NCBI GenBank assembly: GCA_946405695.1
Contig: CAMJIA010000074.1
Span: forward strand, 1-6,821
DNA length: 6,821 nt
Direction: 5' to 3'
Source of the DNA: an uncultured Prevotellaceae bacterium
Lineage (GTDB): Bacteria; Bacteroidota; Bacteroidia; Bacteroidales; Bacteroidaceae
Shown here: positions 1-6,781 of the stretch, in pieces
How positions within the stretch are numbered: position 1 is the first letter of the stretch
Layout of the letters: every line of letters starts with the position of its first letter
Program-made: the position numbers and the translations under genes
The notes under the pieces: generated by a model
What the model saw: only the letters and a program-made list of their open reading frames with translations
Told to the model about the DNA's origin: nothing
The model's database searches: none

Positions 1-299
1 TAGCGTATGGGTGGAGAGCAGCATTTAAGCTGCTCACCCGTACCTACTACCACACATATAGGCTGTACACCATCCGCGCTATCGTCAGTAGGTGGGCACC
101 GCCCAACGAGAATAATACGAGGGCGTATGTGGAGAACGTCAGTAGGCTGACGGGTATAGGTCCCGATGAGCCGTTAGGCATCCCCTCAAAGAGCCCTGCG
201 CGCTGGATAGCGTTAGGTGCCGCAATGGCCATTCAGGAAAATGGCATTACCAGCATCGACTGGTTCGCCATGCTGAAAGGGTGGGAGATGGCGAGGTAA
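1..299 (+). CDS. Phage-type small structural/P5-like protein, C-terminal part only
   Basis: The open frame runs from the left edge (first full codon at 3) to TAA at 297-299, giving 98 residues of a C-terminus with no start in view. The visible part contains YGWRAAFKLL near its beginning, then RWAPP followed by NNTRAYVENV, a TGIGPDEPLG stretch, and the end GWEMAR. From memory, this combination (YG-R-A, RWAPP-x-x-NNT-x-x-Y, TGI) is typical of small proteins of roughly 150 residues in phages, prophages and Bacteroidota genomes, often annotated as structural protein or P5-like; their N-terminus usually carries an R-NNNP-NIR motif, which here would lie outside the window. The biochemical role is not established from this sequence. 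It is on the same strand as the regulator but separated by about 90 bases with a separate promoter-like box, so a functional link is doubtful. Confidence 0.6.
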   Translation, partial: AYGWRAAFKLLTRTYYHTYRLYTIRAIVSRWAPPNENNTRAYVENVSRLTGIGPDEPLGIPSKSPARWIALGAAMAIQENGITSIDWFAMLKGWEMAR

Positions 300-371
300 T
301 CTTTTAATGTGAAAAAAGGTAAGACTTTGCATTTTTTTATGTTGTTTTTTCTGTTTTCACTTTTTTCTTCG
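300..371. other. T-rich intergenic gap between phage-type gene and regulator
   Basis: After the stop at 299 the + strand becomes strongly T-rich, with runs of six or seven T at 332-338, 345-350 and 361-366. The only pairing seen is a weak 7-bp A/T-rich match of GTGAAAA (309-315) with TTTTCAC (354-360) across a 38-base loop. This is not a convincing intrinsic terminator, although the T runs could help termination. No RNA gene or additional ORF is supported here. Confidence 0.5.
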
Positions 372-379
372 TACCTTTG
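372..379 (+). promoter_or_regulatory. Bacteroidota -7 box for the regulator gene
   Basis: TACCTTTG matches the Bacteroidota sigma-ABfr -7 consensus TAnnTTTG at every defined position. No clear TTG/TTTG lies at the expected -33 distance; that stretch (about 349-355) is only T-rich. The box ends 9 bases before the ATG at 389, so transcription from it would start a few bases before the start codon and leave almost no leader. It is the only good -7 match seen in the gap upstream of the regulator. Confidence 0.5.
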
Positions 380-388
380 ACGGCGAAT

Positions 389-3340
389 ATGCGAGTAGTA
401 TTCTTGGTCATTATCCTGCAGATGTTGTCGGCATCGGTCCGCGCACAGCTTTCAAGTTCGTTGCTTGAACGCTACAACATCTCGTGTCTGGACCTGACCA
501 GTGGACTGCCTCACGACCATGTGAACCATATTTTTGTGGACAGTCAGGGCTTTGTCTGGGTGTCGAGCTATGGTGGTGGAGCGGTGCGATACGACGGTTA
601 CACGTTTAAAGCCCCTGTGCAGGGCGACAGTCGCTCGTGTCTGGGCTTTGCCGAAGACCGTCATCAACGTCTGTGGATAGCCTACGACGAGGGTACGGTG
701 GTTTTGGACCTGAAGACCATGCGCAGTGTAACGCCTGCTTTTGGCAAAGGAACCATCGGTGGTTTGCTGGGCCGCAGCACCGTGAAGGTCTATTGCGACT
801 CGAAGGGAGCCTTGTGGCAGGTGGCGAGGGACAGCATCTACCGCTATGCGTTCGATGACGACGGAAATGTAGCTAGCATCAGCCGTTGCCGCTATACCGG
901 CAACACCCCTGATATTGCCATCCGTGACATTGAGAATACCGGTAATGTGTGGGTGTCGACGTCGCTGGGTTTGTCGCGACTGACTGTTGCGGGTGACAAA
1001 CTGAAGTTTAACCCCATCCATAGCGTCCTGCAGACGTTGAAAGGGCTTTTCATTACTGACCTGCTGCGTCAGGGCAGTACCGTGTGGATAGCTAGCAATC
1101 AGGGACTCTATGCCTATAACCTCTATAACAGTACGCTGCAGACCTATCGTCATACGGCCGATGAGCGTTCCTTGGCCCACAATCATGCTACTTGTCTGGC
1201 GCTGACCTCCGACGGCAACCTGCTGGTGGGTACACTGCGCGGAATCTGCCTGTTTGACGCCAGCCGTTCTGATTTTTCCTGTTGGAACTCCTCGACGGCA
1301 GGCTATCCGTTGCCCACCAACTTCATCCGCTGCCTGCTGAACTATCGGGGACAGCTATGGGTGGGTACGGAGACGGCAGGCATCGTGCGACTGTTGCCCA
1401 AACCCTTGCTGTTGCAGAACTACGTCAACCAGTCGAACAATCCCCAGTCGCTGGCACCCAATCCGGTGAATGCCATGTACGCCAGTGCTGACGGTACACT
1501 CTGGGTGGGTAATGTGGAAGGTGGACTCAGCCGTCGTGGTACGGGTGGCCATTTTGAGCATTGGACCACCGCCAATTCTGCGTTGTCGCATAACTCCGTA
1601 TCGGTGCTGGAGCCGGACAATCATGGCCGTCTGTGGATAGGAACCTGGGGTGGAGGCTTGAATACAATATCCATTAACCATGAACCAATAACCATTAACC
1701 GTGTTGTCCTGCCTGCTGATTTTCAGCGACAAACGAATTATATAGGCGCCTTGGCATACGACCAATATCATGATGCACTGTGGATTGGTTCCAACGATGG
1801 CATCTTCCTCTATGACCTGAAGACGGGCACCATCGAGGACCCTTTCCCCGACAATCGTAATATCCGAGGATGCATCGGTGCGTGCATAGATCGCAGCGGT
1901 CATTTGTGGATGGGTTGTCTGACGGGTGTCTGTGACATCGACCTTCGTTCCGGTAGGATGGGGCAGGGCAACTTTGCTGTCCGCCACCTGCGCCATAAGT
2001 TGGACAAGCCACAATCGGCAGTGGTCGACAAGATTACCTGCGTTGTAGAAGCCAAGGACGGTACCCTCTGGCTGGGCAGTGACGGCTATGGCCTATACAA
2101 AAGATGCAAGAAGGACGATGGAAGCGGGAAGATGGTGGAGAAGTTTGAAGTGCTGACCACTGACAACGGACTGGCTAACAACGCCGTGAAGGGCATTGTG
2201 GAGGACAATCAGGGACTACTGTGGATTACCACTAATAACGGACTGTCGGTCTATGACCCTCGCCAGCACACCTTTATTAATTATGGTGAGCGTGACGGAC
2301 TGCTCTGTCAGCGCTTCTACTGGAACTCGGCCATCAAGGGGCCCGATGGCACTGTCTTCTTGGGTAGTATGAAGGGACTCACTGAGGTGCGTGGCGAGAA
2401 TACCGATGCCGTCTATCCGGGACACCTTTCTTTCACCGGCTTGATGGTGGACAATCAGGAGATTAATTCCAGCAACAGTGCTATCCTGGACTGCGACATC
2501 TCTTGTGCTGAGAAAATCAGGCTCCACGAGTCAAACAAGTCGTTTGCGCTGAGCTTCTCTACGCTGAGCTATGCCAATCAGGCACAGTATTACGTCTGCA
2601 GATTGAAAGGTTTTGAGGACGAATGGACCGCCCTGAAGCCCGGTGAGCACTCCGTGAGATACACCAGTCTGAAGCCAGGAACCTATGTCTTTGAGGTGAA
2701 AAACAGTACCGAGGCCGGTCAGGAGAGTGAGACCATCAGCATCGAGGTGGAGATAGCCCCCTATTTCTGGAAGAGTTGGTGGTTCATGCTGCTGTGTCTT
2801 GTGGTGCTGACCATTGCCTTGCTCTATTTTTACAAGCAACGCGTGGCAGCCCTTCGTCGACAGGAAGCCGAGAAACTGCTGATACCCATCAAGAAAGTCC
2901 TGGAGGAATCGGATGCTCCTGAGGCTTTGCAGACACGTATTCAGAATATTCTCCACAATCAGGAACATATCAAGCAGAGTCGCCACCGCAGTGTGGAGAC
3001 CGACAAGCAGCAGACCAAGCCTGTCAAGAGTTTCATGGAACGCGCTACCGATATCCTGGAACATCACTATATGGACAGTCAGTTTGACATCACGGAGTTT
3101 GCCGATGCCATGAGTATGAGCAAGAGTCTGTTGGCCAAGCGCATCAAGGAGGAGACGGGACAGAGCACCAGCCAGTTTATCCGTAACTACCGCCTGAGCA
3201 TTGCCCGTGATCTGCTGTTGGAGAACTATGCCGACCGCAATATTACAGAGATAGCCTATAAGGTTGGCTTCAACGATCCCAAGTACTTTACCCGCTGCTT
3301 CACACAACTGTACGGCACAGCACCCAGTACCTATAAATAA
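389..3340 (+). CDS. Membrane-spanning propeller sensor with AraC-type DNA-binding domain, lacking kinase and receiver domains
   Basis: This is a 983-residue HTCS-like sensor-regulator. The start is placed at ATG 389 because it gives a clean signal peptide (MRVVFLVIIL..., likely cleaved after SVRA, residue 19); the frame is also open from a TTG at 377. Residues about 30-670 hold 14 propeller-type strands such as VWVSS, LWIAY, LWVGT, LWIGT, LWIGS and LWITT, fitting two seven-bladed propellers. A Y_Y_Y domain follows at about 712-788 (LKGFEDEW, then LKPGTYVFEV), and one transmembrane helix at about 797-815. After a charged, probably helical linker (816-880) comes an AraC-type domain at about 885-983, with NITEIAYKVGFNDPKYFTRCF as its second helix-turn-helix. 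Classical HTCS proteins carry HisKA, HATPase and receiver domains between the membrane helix and the HTH; here only about 65-70 residues lie between them. The likely role is ligand sensing in the periplasm and direct control of nearby genes, probably the SusC-type gene 144 bases downstream. The ligand is unknown. Confidence 0.93.
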   Translation: MRVVFLVIILQMLSASVRAQLSSSLLERYNISCLDLTSGLPHDHVNHIFVDSQGFVWVSSYGGGAVRYDGYTFKAPVQGDSRSCLGFAEDRHQRLWIAYDEGTVVLDLKTMRSVTPAFGKGTIGGLLGRSTVKVYCDSKGALWQVARDSIYRYAFDDDGNVASISRCRYTGNTPDIAIRDIENTGNVWVSTSLGLSRLTVAGDKLKFNPIHSVLQTLKGLFITDLLRQGSTVWIASNQGLYAYNLYNSTLQTYRHTADERSLAHNHATCLALTSDGNLLVGTLRGICLFDASRSDFSCWNSSTAGYPLPTNFIRCLLNYRGQLWVGTETAGIVRLLPKPLLLQNYVNQSNNPQSLAPNPVNAMYASADGTLWVGNVEGGLSRRGTGGHFEHWTTANSALSHNSVSVLEPDNHGRLWIGTWGGGLNTISINHEPITINRVVLPADFQRQTNYIGALAYDQYHDALWIGSNDGIFLYDLKTGTIEDPFPDNRNIRGCIGACIDRSGHLWMGCLTGVCDIDLRSGRMGQGNFAVRHLRHKLDKPQSAVVDKITCVVEAKDGTLWLGSDGYGLYKRCKKDDGSGKMVEKFEVLTTDNGLANNAVKGIVEDNQGLLWITTNNGLSVYDPRQHTFINYGERDGLLCQRFYWNSAIKGPDGTVFLGSMKGLTEVRGENTDAVYPGHLSFTGLMVDNQEINSSNSAILDCDISCAEKIRLHESNKSFALSFSTLSYANQAQYYVCRLKGFEDEWTALKPGEHSVRYTSLKPGTYVFEVKNSTEAGQESETISIEVEIAPYFWKSWWFMLLCLVVLTIALLYFYKQRVAALRRQEAEKLLIPIKKVLEESDAPEALQTRIQNILHNQEHIKQSRHRSVETDKQQTKPVKSFMERATDILEHHYMDSQFDITEFADAMSMSKSLLAKRIKEETGQSTSQFIRNYRLSIARDLLLENYADRNITEIAYKVGFNDPKYFTRCFTQLYGTAPSTYK
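1671..1700 (+). repeat. Short direct repeat CCATTAACC inside the regulator gene
   Basis: CCATTAACC occurs at 1671-1679 and again at 1692-1700, a period of 21 bases (seven codons). Between them lies another related AACC-rich stretch. The tract stays in frame and encodes the segment SINHEPITIN, in a loop after the ninth propeller strand (LWIGT, residues 415-419). Its base composition is more A/T- and CC-rich than the surrounding gene. It could be a local duplication or a captured low-complexity sequence. Confidence 0.6.
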
Positions 3341-3363
3341 GGCTGGAAGGTGTATAAAATGGC

Positions 3364-3390
3364 AGGTGGACGATTTTGTCCACCTTTATT
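3364..3390 (+). terminator. Possible intrinsic terminator of the regulator gene
   Basis: AGGTGGAC (3364-3371) and GTCCACCT (3378-3385) form a perfect 8-bp stem, five of eight pairs G-C, around the 6-base loop GATTTT. A T-rich but interrupted tail follows (TTTATTATTGTTTT from 3385). The hairpin begins 24 bases after the regulator stop codon, a normal place for a terminator. The right arm lies within the first copy of a direct repeat, so the palindrome could instead, or also, be a protein-binding site. Confidence 0.45.
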
Positions 3391-3407
3391 ATTGTTTTGT
3401 CCACCTT
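3374..3407 (+). promoter_or_regulatory. Candidate AraC-type operator: 13-base direct repeat with 21-base period
   Basis: TTTTGTCCACCTT occurs exactly at 3374-3386 and 3395-3407. The 21-base period places both copies on the same face of the helix, and the second copy overlaps the TTG (3406-3408) proposed as the -33 element of the SusC-type promoter. AraC-family activators are known to bind direct repeats about 21 bases apart, with the proximal half-site abutting or overlapping the -35 region, as at araI1-I2. The upstream gene ends in such a DNA-binding domain. Seen: the exact repeat and its position. Inferred: that the upstream regulator binds it. Confidence 0.5.
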
Positions 3408-3420
3408 GATTTAAATCAAG
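3405..3420. promoter_or_regulatory. Perfect 16-base palindrome matching the FNR/CRP-type box
   Basis: CTTGATTTAAATCAAG is identical to its reverse complement. Its inner 14 bases fit the classical FNR-box pattern TTGAT-N4-ATCAA exactly. It covers the proposed -33 TTG and most of the spacer before the -7 box at 3426, so a protein bound here would be expected to block polymerase. Crp/Fnr-family regulators occur in Bacteroidota, but their sites are not uniformly of this form, so the identity of any binder is an inference. Confidence 0.4.
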
Positions 3421-3433
3421 TGCCGTACTTTTG
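3406..3433 (+). promoter_or_regulatory. Promoter of the SusC-type gene
   Basis: TACTTTTG at 3426-3433 matches the Bacteroidota -7 consensus TAnnTTTG. A TTG at 3406-3408 lies 17 bases upstream and is the best -33 candidate, although the spacer is slightly shorter than the usual 19 or so. Transcription would begin near 3438 and give a leader of about 45 bases. That leader is A-rich and lacks a Shine-Dalgarno sequence (ACATAACCTAAAAACATT just before the start), as is usual for highly expressed Bacteroidota genes. Confidence 0.7.
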
Positions 3434-3484
3434 CAGTGGAAAATCAATTACATAACAAATTAACATAACCTAAAAACATTACAC

Positions 3485-6400
3485 ATGAGAAAGAAAATGT
3501 TATTCTCGATGATGTTCATGGCGGGAATCACAGGCGGCTTCTTAGCCTGTCCGACTCCAGTTATGGCATCAGTGTCTCAGTCACAGACCATCAAGGTCAG
3601 TGGCCAGATTGTGGATCAGGACGGACAGCCACTCATTGGCGCTACCGTCAAGGTGAAGAATGCGAAGCTTGGTGTTGTTACTGATTTTGACGGTAACTTT
3701 ACCATCGATGTCGCTTCTGACGGCGTGCTTGTCGTCAGCTATGTGGGCTACAAGGATCGCGAGGTAGCGGTACGCGGGCGTGCTGCACTCGGACAGATTC
3801 AGTTGGAAGACGACTCAAACATGCTGGAGCAGGTGGTTGTCGTCGGTTACGGTACGCAGAAGAAAGCAGACCTGACAGGTTCTGTATCTATCGTGAATGC
3901 CGAAGAACTGAAGCGTGTCTCTAACTCCAACATTTCTTCAATGCTGGAAGGTAAGGTCGCTGGTGTACAGATTACTTCCGACGGTCAGCCTGGTGCAGAC
4001 CCGACGGTGCGCATCCGTGGTGTCGGATCATTCGGTAGCACCGCACCTCTTTATGTGGTCGACGGTGTACCCGTAGGAACCACCATCCGCGACTTCTCAC
4101 CAAACGATATTGAGACCATCCAGGTGCTGAAGGATGCTTCTGCAGGCGCCATCTACGGTTCTCGTGCTGCTAACGGTGTGATCATTATTACCACCAAGAG
4201 CGGTAAGAAAGACCAGCCTCTGAAGGTGGATTATAAGGGTTACTTCGGTATTGACAAGGTGTCCAGCGACGTCTATGACGTGATGAATGCCAGTCAGTAC
4301 AGCCAGTACTTAGGTCAGGCATGTGCCAACTCAAACACTGCTCTGGCAGGTGGCTACAGCCTGAATCCTACCACAGGCCGCTATCAGTTCCAGGACAACA
4401 CCGATACCGACTGGTTCAGCGAGGTATTTAAGACCGGTACTCGTCAGAACCACAACATCAACCTGAGTGGTGGTAGCTCATCAAGCACCTACAACGTAGG
4501 TCTCGACTACTTCCAACAGAAGGGAACCTTGGAAGGTGCAGGTCCTAACTACCAGCGTTTCACCGCGCGCGTGAATAATACTATGGATACGAAGTTCGTC
4601 AAGTTCCGCACCAGCCTTGTCTACTCGCACTCTGACCAGGACGGTATGGGTCTGTCGAACGCTTCAGAGTATGTACAGGGTCTGTATGGTGATGTCACCA
4701 ACGTGCTGCGTGGTACTCTGCTGATGCAGCCTACTATCAAGGCTTACGACGCCAACACATGGGTACTCGACGACAAGGTAGGTTCTGCCAGCAGCTACCA
4801 CTACGATGCCTACGGATATGGTGTCTACTACGATACCATCCATGGTGATATCTCTGCTTCTAACCCCTTGCTGGTCAACAACCTGCTGACCCGTAACACC
4901 ACAGTAGACCGTATCACTGGTACTGGTTCTGCTGATGTTGACCTGCTGAAGATGATTGGTCTGGAGAACAAGAACCATAATCTGACCTATCGTCTGAACC
5001 TTTCTTATAGCAAGACACACGCTACCGACAAGACATGGATTTCTGCATGGATTCAGTCAAACCGTGTCTATCTGGACAAGTCTAACGAGAAACTGACCAA
5101 GGGTACACGTGAATATACCGAGTTCCTGGTAGAAAACACGCTGACCTACGACGGAACCATCGGTAAGCACCACATCAACCTCTTGGGTGGTATTACCTAT
5201 CAGGAGAACCACACCAACAACATTACCGGTTGGGGTGTCAACTTCTCTGAGCCTTACTATCTGCAGTTGCAGAATGGTGCAGAGACCTTCTCCAGCTCTT
5301 ACGAGGACAAGACCGCTATCACGTCATTCCTGGGTCGTTTGAACTACGACTACGATGGCAAGTACCTGTTCTCTGTTGTCGTACGTCGCGATGGTAGCTC
5401 ACTGCTTTCCAAGGACATCCGCTGGGACACCTTCCCCTCTGTATCAGTAGGTTGGCGTTTCGATAAGGAAAATTTCTTCCCCATCAGCCGCGACATCGTC
5501 AACATGTTCAAGTTGCGTGCCAGCTATGGTGAGCTGGGTAACGTGATGGCTGTTGCTCCTTATGCCAACCTGGCAACACTTGCCCGTAACAACATGACCT
5601 ACTCATTTGGCAACAATGCTGTTACAGGTTCTGCTATCTCTAACTTCGTCAACCCCAACATTGCTTGGGAGAAGAAGAAGACAACCAACTTTGGTATCGA
5701 TATCGCTATGTTCAACAACCGCTTGGAGTTCACTGCCGAGTATTATAAGAACAAGTCTGAGGAACTGCACTACAACGTTCCCGTTCCTGCCAATGCTGGT
5801 GTAGCCAACACCTCAGTGACCATGAACGCTGCATCGATGGAGAACAGCGGTTTCGAGTTCTCTGCAACCTATCGTAACAACGACCACCCATTGAAGTGGC
5901 AGGTTAGCGGTAACTTGAGCACTCTGAAGAACAAGGTTACCTCTCTTGGCTTCGGTACCGAGCGTCTCATCCAGGGCTTCTGCATCACAGAGGTTGGCGA
6001 GGAAGTAGGTAAGTTCTATGGTTGGCAGTATGGTGGCATTATCCGCAATCAGGGCCAGCTGAATGCACTGAACGAGGCCGGTCGTGTTACCCACAACAAT
6101 ATCGAGATGGAGAAGCAGAAGGCAAACCCCTCCTACGTTCCCGATCTCTATGCAGAGGGTGAGTGGTCTTATCAGCAAGGTGCCAACATCGGTGACTGCT
6201 GGTACTACGACACCAATAACGATGGTAAGGTTGACGCAGAAGACCAGACTGTTCTGGGCAGTGGTATGCCAAAGGTGAACTTCGGTATCAGTGCTCGTCT
6301 GGAGTATAAGGGCTTCGACCTGGCTATCTCTACCTATGGTGCACTGAACTACCACGTAACAGATGAAATTTATAACAGTCTGAACTCCAGCTATGGTCCT

Positions 6401-6781
6401 GGCAACAAGGACGTCAAGGTTCTCAGTGCCAACCAGTGGTCTGCAGACGGTAAGCAATACCTCTCTGATGTTCCGCGTACCTATTATACTAATAATGCTA
6501 CTTTAGGCTGGAACGACCTGTTCAGCGATCGTAAGATTCAGAACGCTGCCTACTGGAAGATTGCCAATATCGAACTGGGTTACAACATTCCCGACAAGGT
6601 CTTCAAAGGTGTCATCACCGGTGCCCGTGTCTATGTATCAGCCCAGAACCTTTACACCTTTACCAGCTATAAGGGCTACAACGTAGACTACTCTACCGCT
6701 AACCCCTTTACTCCTGGCTACAACTTCTGCTCATTCCCCAGCGCTCGTAGCTTCATGGCAGGTGTACTCTTCTCGTTCTAA
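3485..6781 (+). CDS. SusC/RagA-family TonB-linked outer-membrane transporter
   Basis: A complete 1098-residue protein, within the normal size of the family. It begins with a signal peptide (MRKKMLFSMMFMAG..., likely cleaved after PVMA, residue 28). A carboxypeptidase-regulatory-like domain follows at about 37-108 (SGQIVDQDGQPLIGATV, then TDFDGNFTIDV, SYVGYKD), then the conserved LEQVVVVGYGTQKKADLTG segment at 114-132 that precedes the plug. The plug (about 133-238) has the family signatures VRIRGVGSFG, PLYVVDGVP and DASAGAIYGSRAANGVIIIT. The rest is a 22-strand-type beta barrel ending in GVLFSF, an aromatic C-terminus as used by the BAM complex. There is no N-terminal STN signalling domain, so anti-sigma-factor control is not indicated. 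A DxNxDGxxDxxD loop lies at 909-920. Such proteins import oligosaccharides or other large nutrients with a SusD-type lipoprotein lid and TonB energy; the substrate here cannot be told. Regular use of GGT, CGT and AAC codons suggests strong expression. Confidence 0.96.
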   Translation: MRKKMLFSMMFMAGITGGFLACPTPVMASVSQSQTIKVSGQIVDQDGQPLIGATVKVKNAKLGVVTDFDGNFTIDVASDGVLVVSYVGYKDREVAVRGRAALGQIQLEDDSNMLEQVVVVGYGTQKKADLTGSVSIVNAEELKRVSNSNISSMLEGKVAGVQITSDGQPGADPTVRIRGVGSFGSTAPLYVVDGVPVGTTIRDFSPNDIETIQVLKDASAGAIYGSRAANGVIIITTKSGKKDQPLKVDYKGYFGIDKVSSDVYDVMNASQYSQYLGQACANSNTALAGGYSLNPTTGRYQFQDNTDTDWFSEVFKTGTRQNHNINLSGGSSSSTYNVGLDYFQQKGTLEGAGPNYQRFTARVNNTMDTKFVKFRTSLVYSHSDQDGMGLSNASEYVQGLYGDVTNVLRGTLLMQPTIKAYDANTWVLDDKVGSASSYHYDAYGYGVYYDTIHGDISASNPLLVNNLLTRNTTVDRITGTGSADVDLLKMIGLENKNHNLTYRLNLSYSKTHATDKTWISAWIQSNRVYLDKSNEKLTKGTREYTEFLVENTLTYDGTIGKHHINLLGGITYQENHTNNITGWGVNFSEPYYLQLQNGAETFSSSYEDKTAITSFLGRLNYDYDGKYLFSVVVRRDGSSLLSKDIRWDTFPSVSVGWRFDKENFFPISRDIVNMFKLRASYGELGNVMAVAPYANLATLARNNMTYSFGNNAVTGSAISNFVNPNIAWEKKKTTNFGIDIAMFNNRLEFTAEYYKNKSEELHYNVPVPANAGVANTSVTMNAASMENSGFEFSATYRNNDHPLKWQVSGNLSTLKNKVTSLGFGTERLIQGFCITEVGEEVGKFYGWQYGGIIRNQGQLNALNEAGRVTHNNIEMEKQKANPSYVPDLYAEGEWSYQQGANIGDCWYYDTNNDGKVDAEDQTVLGSGMPKVNFGISARLEYKGFDLAISTYGALNYHVTDEIYNSLNSSYGPGNKDVKVLSANQWSADGKQYLSDVPRTYYTNNATLGWNDLFSDRKIQNAAYWKIANIELGYNIPDKVFKGVITGARVYVSAQNLYTFTSYKGYNVDYSTANPFTPGYNFCSFPSARSFMAGVLFSF
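6209..6244 (+). other. EF-hand/dockerin-like calcium-binding loop within the SusC-type protein
   Basis: Residues 909-920 read DTNNDGKVDAED, with acidic or amide side chains at loop positions 1, 3, 5, 9 and 12 and glycine at 6, which is the pattern of a dockerin or EF-hand calcium loop. A D-x-N-x-D-G segment near the C-terminal end of the barrel is common in SusC/RagA proteins, just before a V-x-G-S-G-x-P-K-V-N-F-G-type strand. Calcium binding is inferred from the motif only. Confidence 0.55.

Noticed and set aside
309..360. GTGAAAA/TTTTCAC inverted pair as a terminator of the first gene
   Set aside because: The stem is 7 bp, mostly A-T, with a 38-base loop, so it would be very weak. Only the T runs are notable.
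377..388. TTG at 377 as the start of the regulator
   Set aside because: It lies inside the -7 box TACCTTTG and adds MTAN before a good signal peptide that starts naturally at ATG 389.
452..1186. Long minus-strand ORF of 244 residues opposite the regulator gene
   Set aside because: It is the antisense shadow of a clearly real gene with strong domain matches. It has low-complexity, His/Gln/Thr-rich content and no recognisable domain.
1355..2014. Minus-strand ORF of 219 residues
   Set aside because: Shadow of the propeller-repeat coding region; its regularity comes from the repeats on the + strand.
2783..3010. Frameshift or deletion scar explaining the missing kinase
   Set aside because: The frame is uninterrupted, and the linker is a smooth charged, helix-like sequence with no broken remnants of kinase motifs in any frame that I can recognise.
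2531..3307. Minus-strand ORF of 258 residues opposite the Y_Y_Y, membrane and HTH part
   Set aside because: The sense frame encodes the Y_Y_Y, transmembrane and AraC domains. The antisense product has no family features and no promoter seen.
3264..3455. Small + strand ORF of 63 residues across the intergenic region
   Set aside because: It begins inside the HTH coding region in another frame, runs through the promoter elements, and has no protein-like features.
3533..3552. Cysteine in GGFLAC of the SusC-type signal peptide as a lipoprotein site
   Set aside because: The residue at -3 is Phe rather than Leu/Val/Ile, SusC proteins are not usually lipoproteins, and a good signal peptidase I site (PVMA) follows.
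5813..6457. Minus-strand ORF of 214 residues opposite the SusC-type barrel
   Set aside because: Antisense shadow. The strong codon bias of the sense gene leaves few stop codons on the opposite strand, and no domain is seen.
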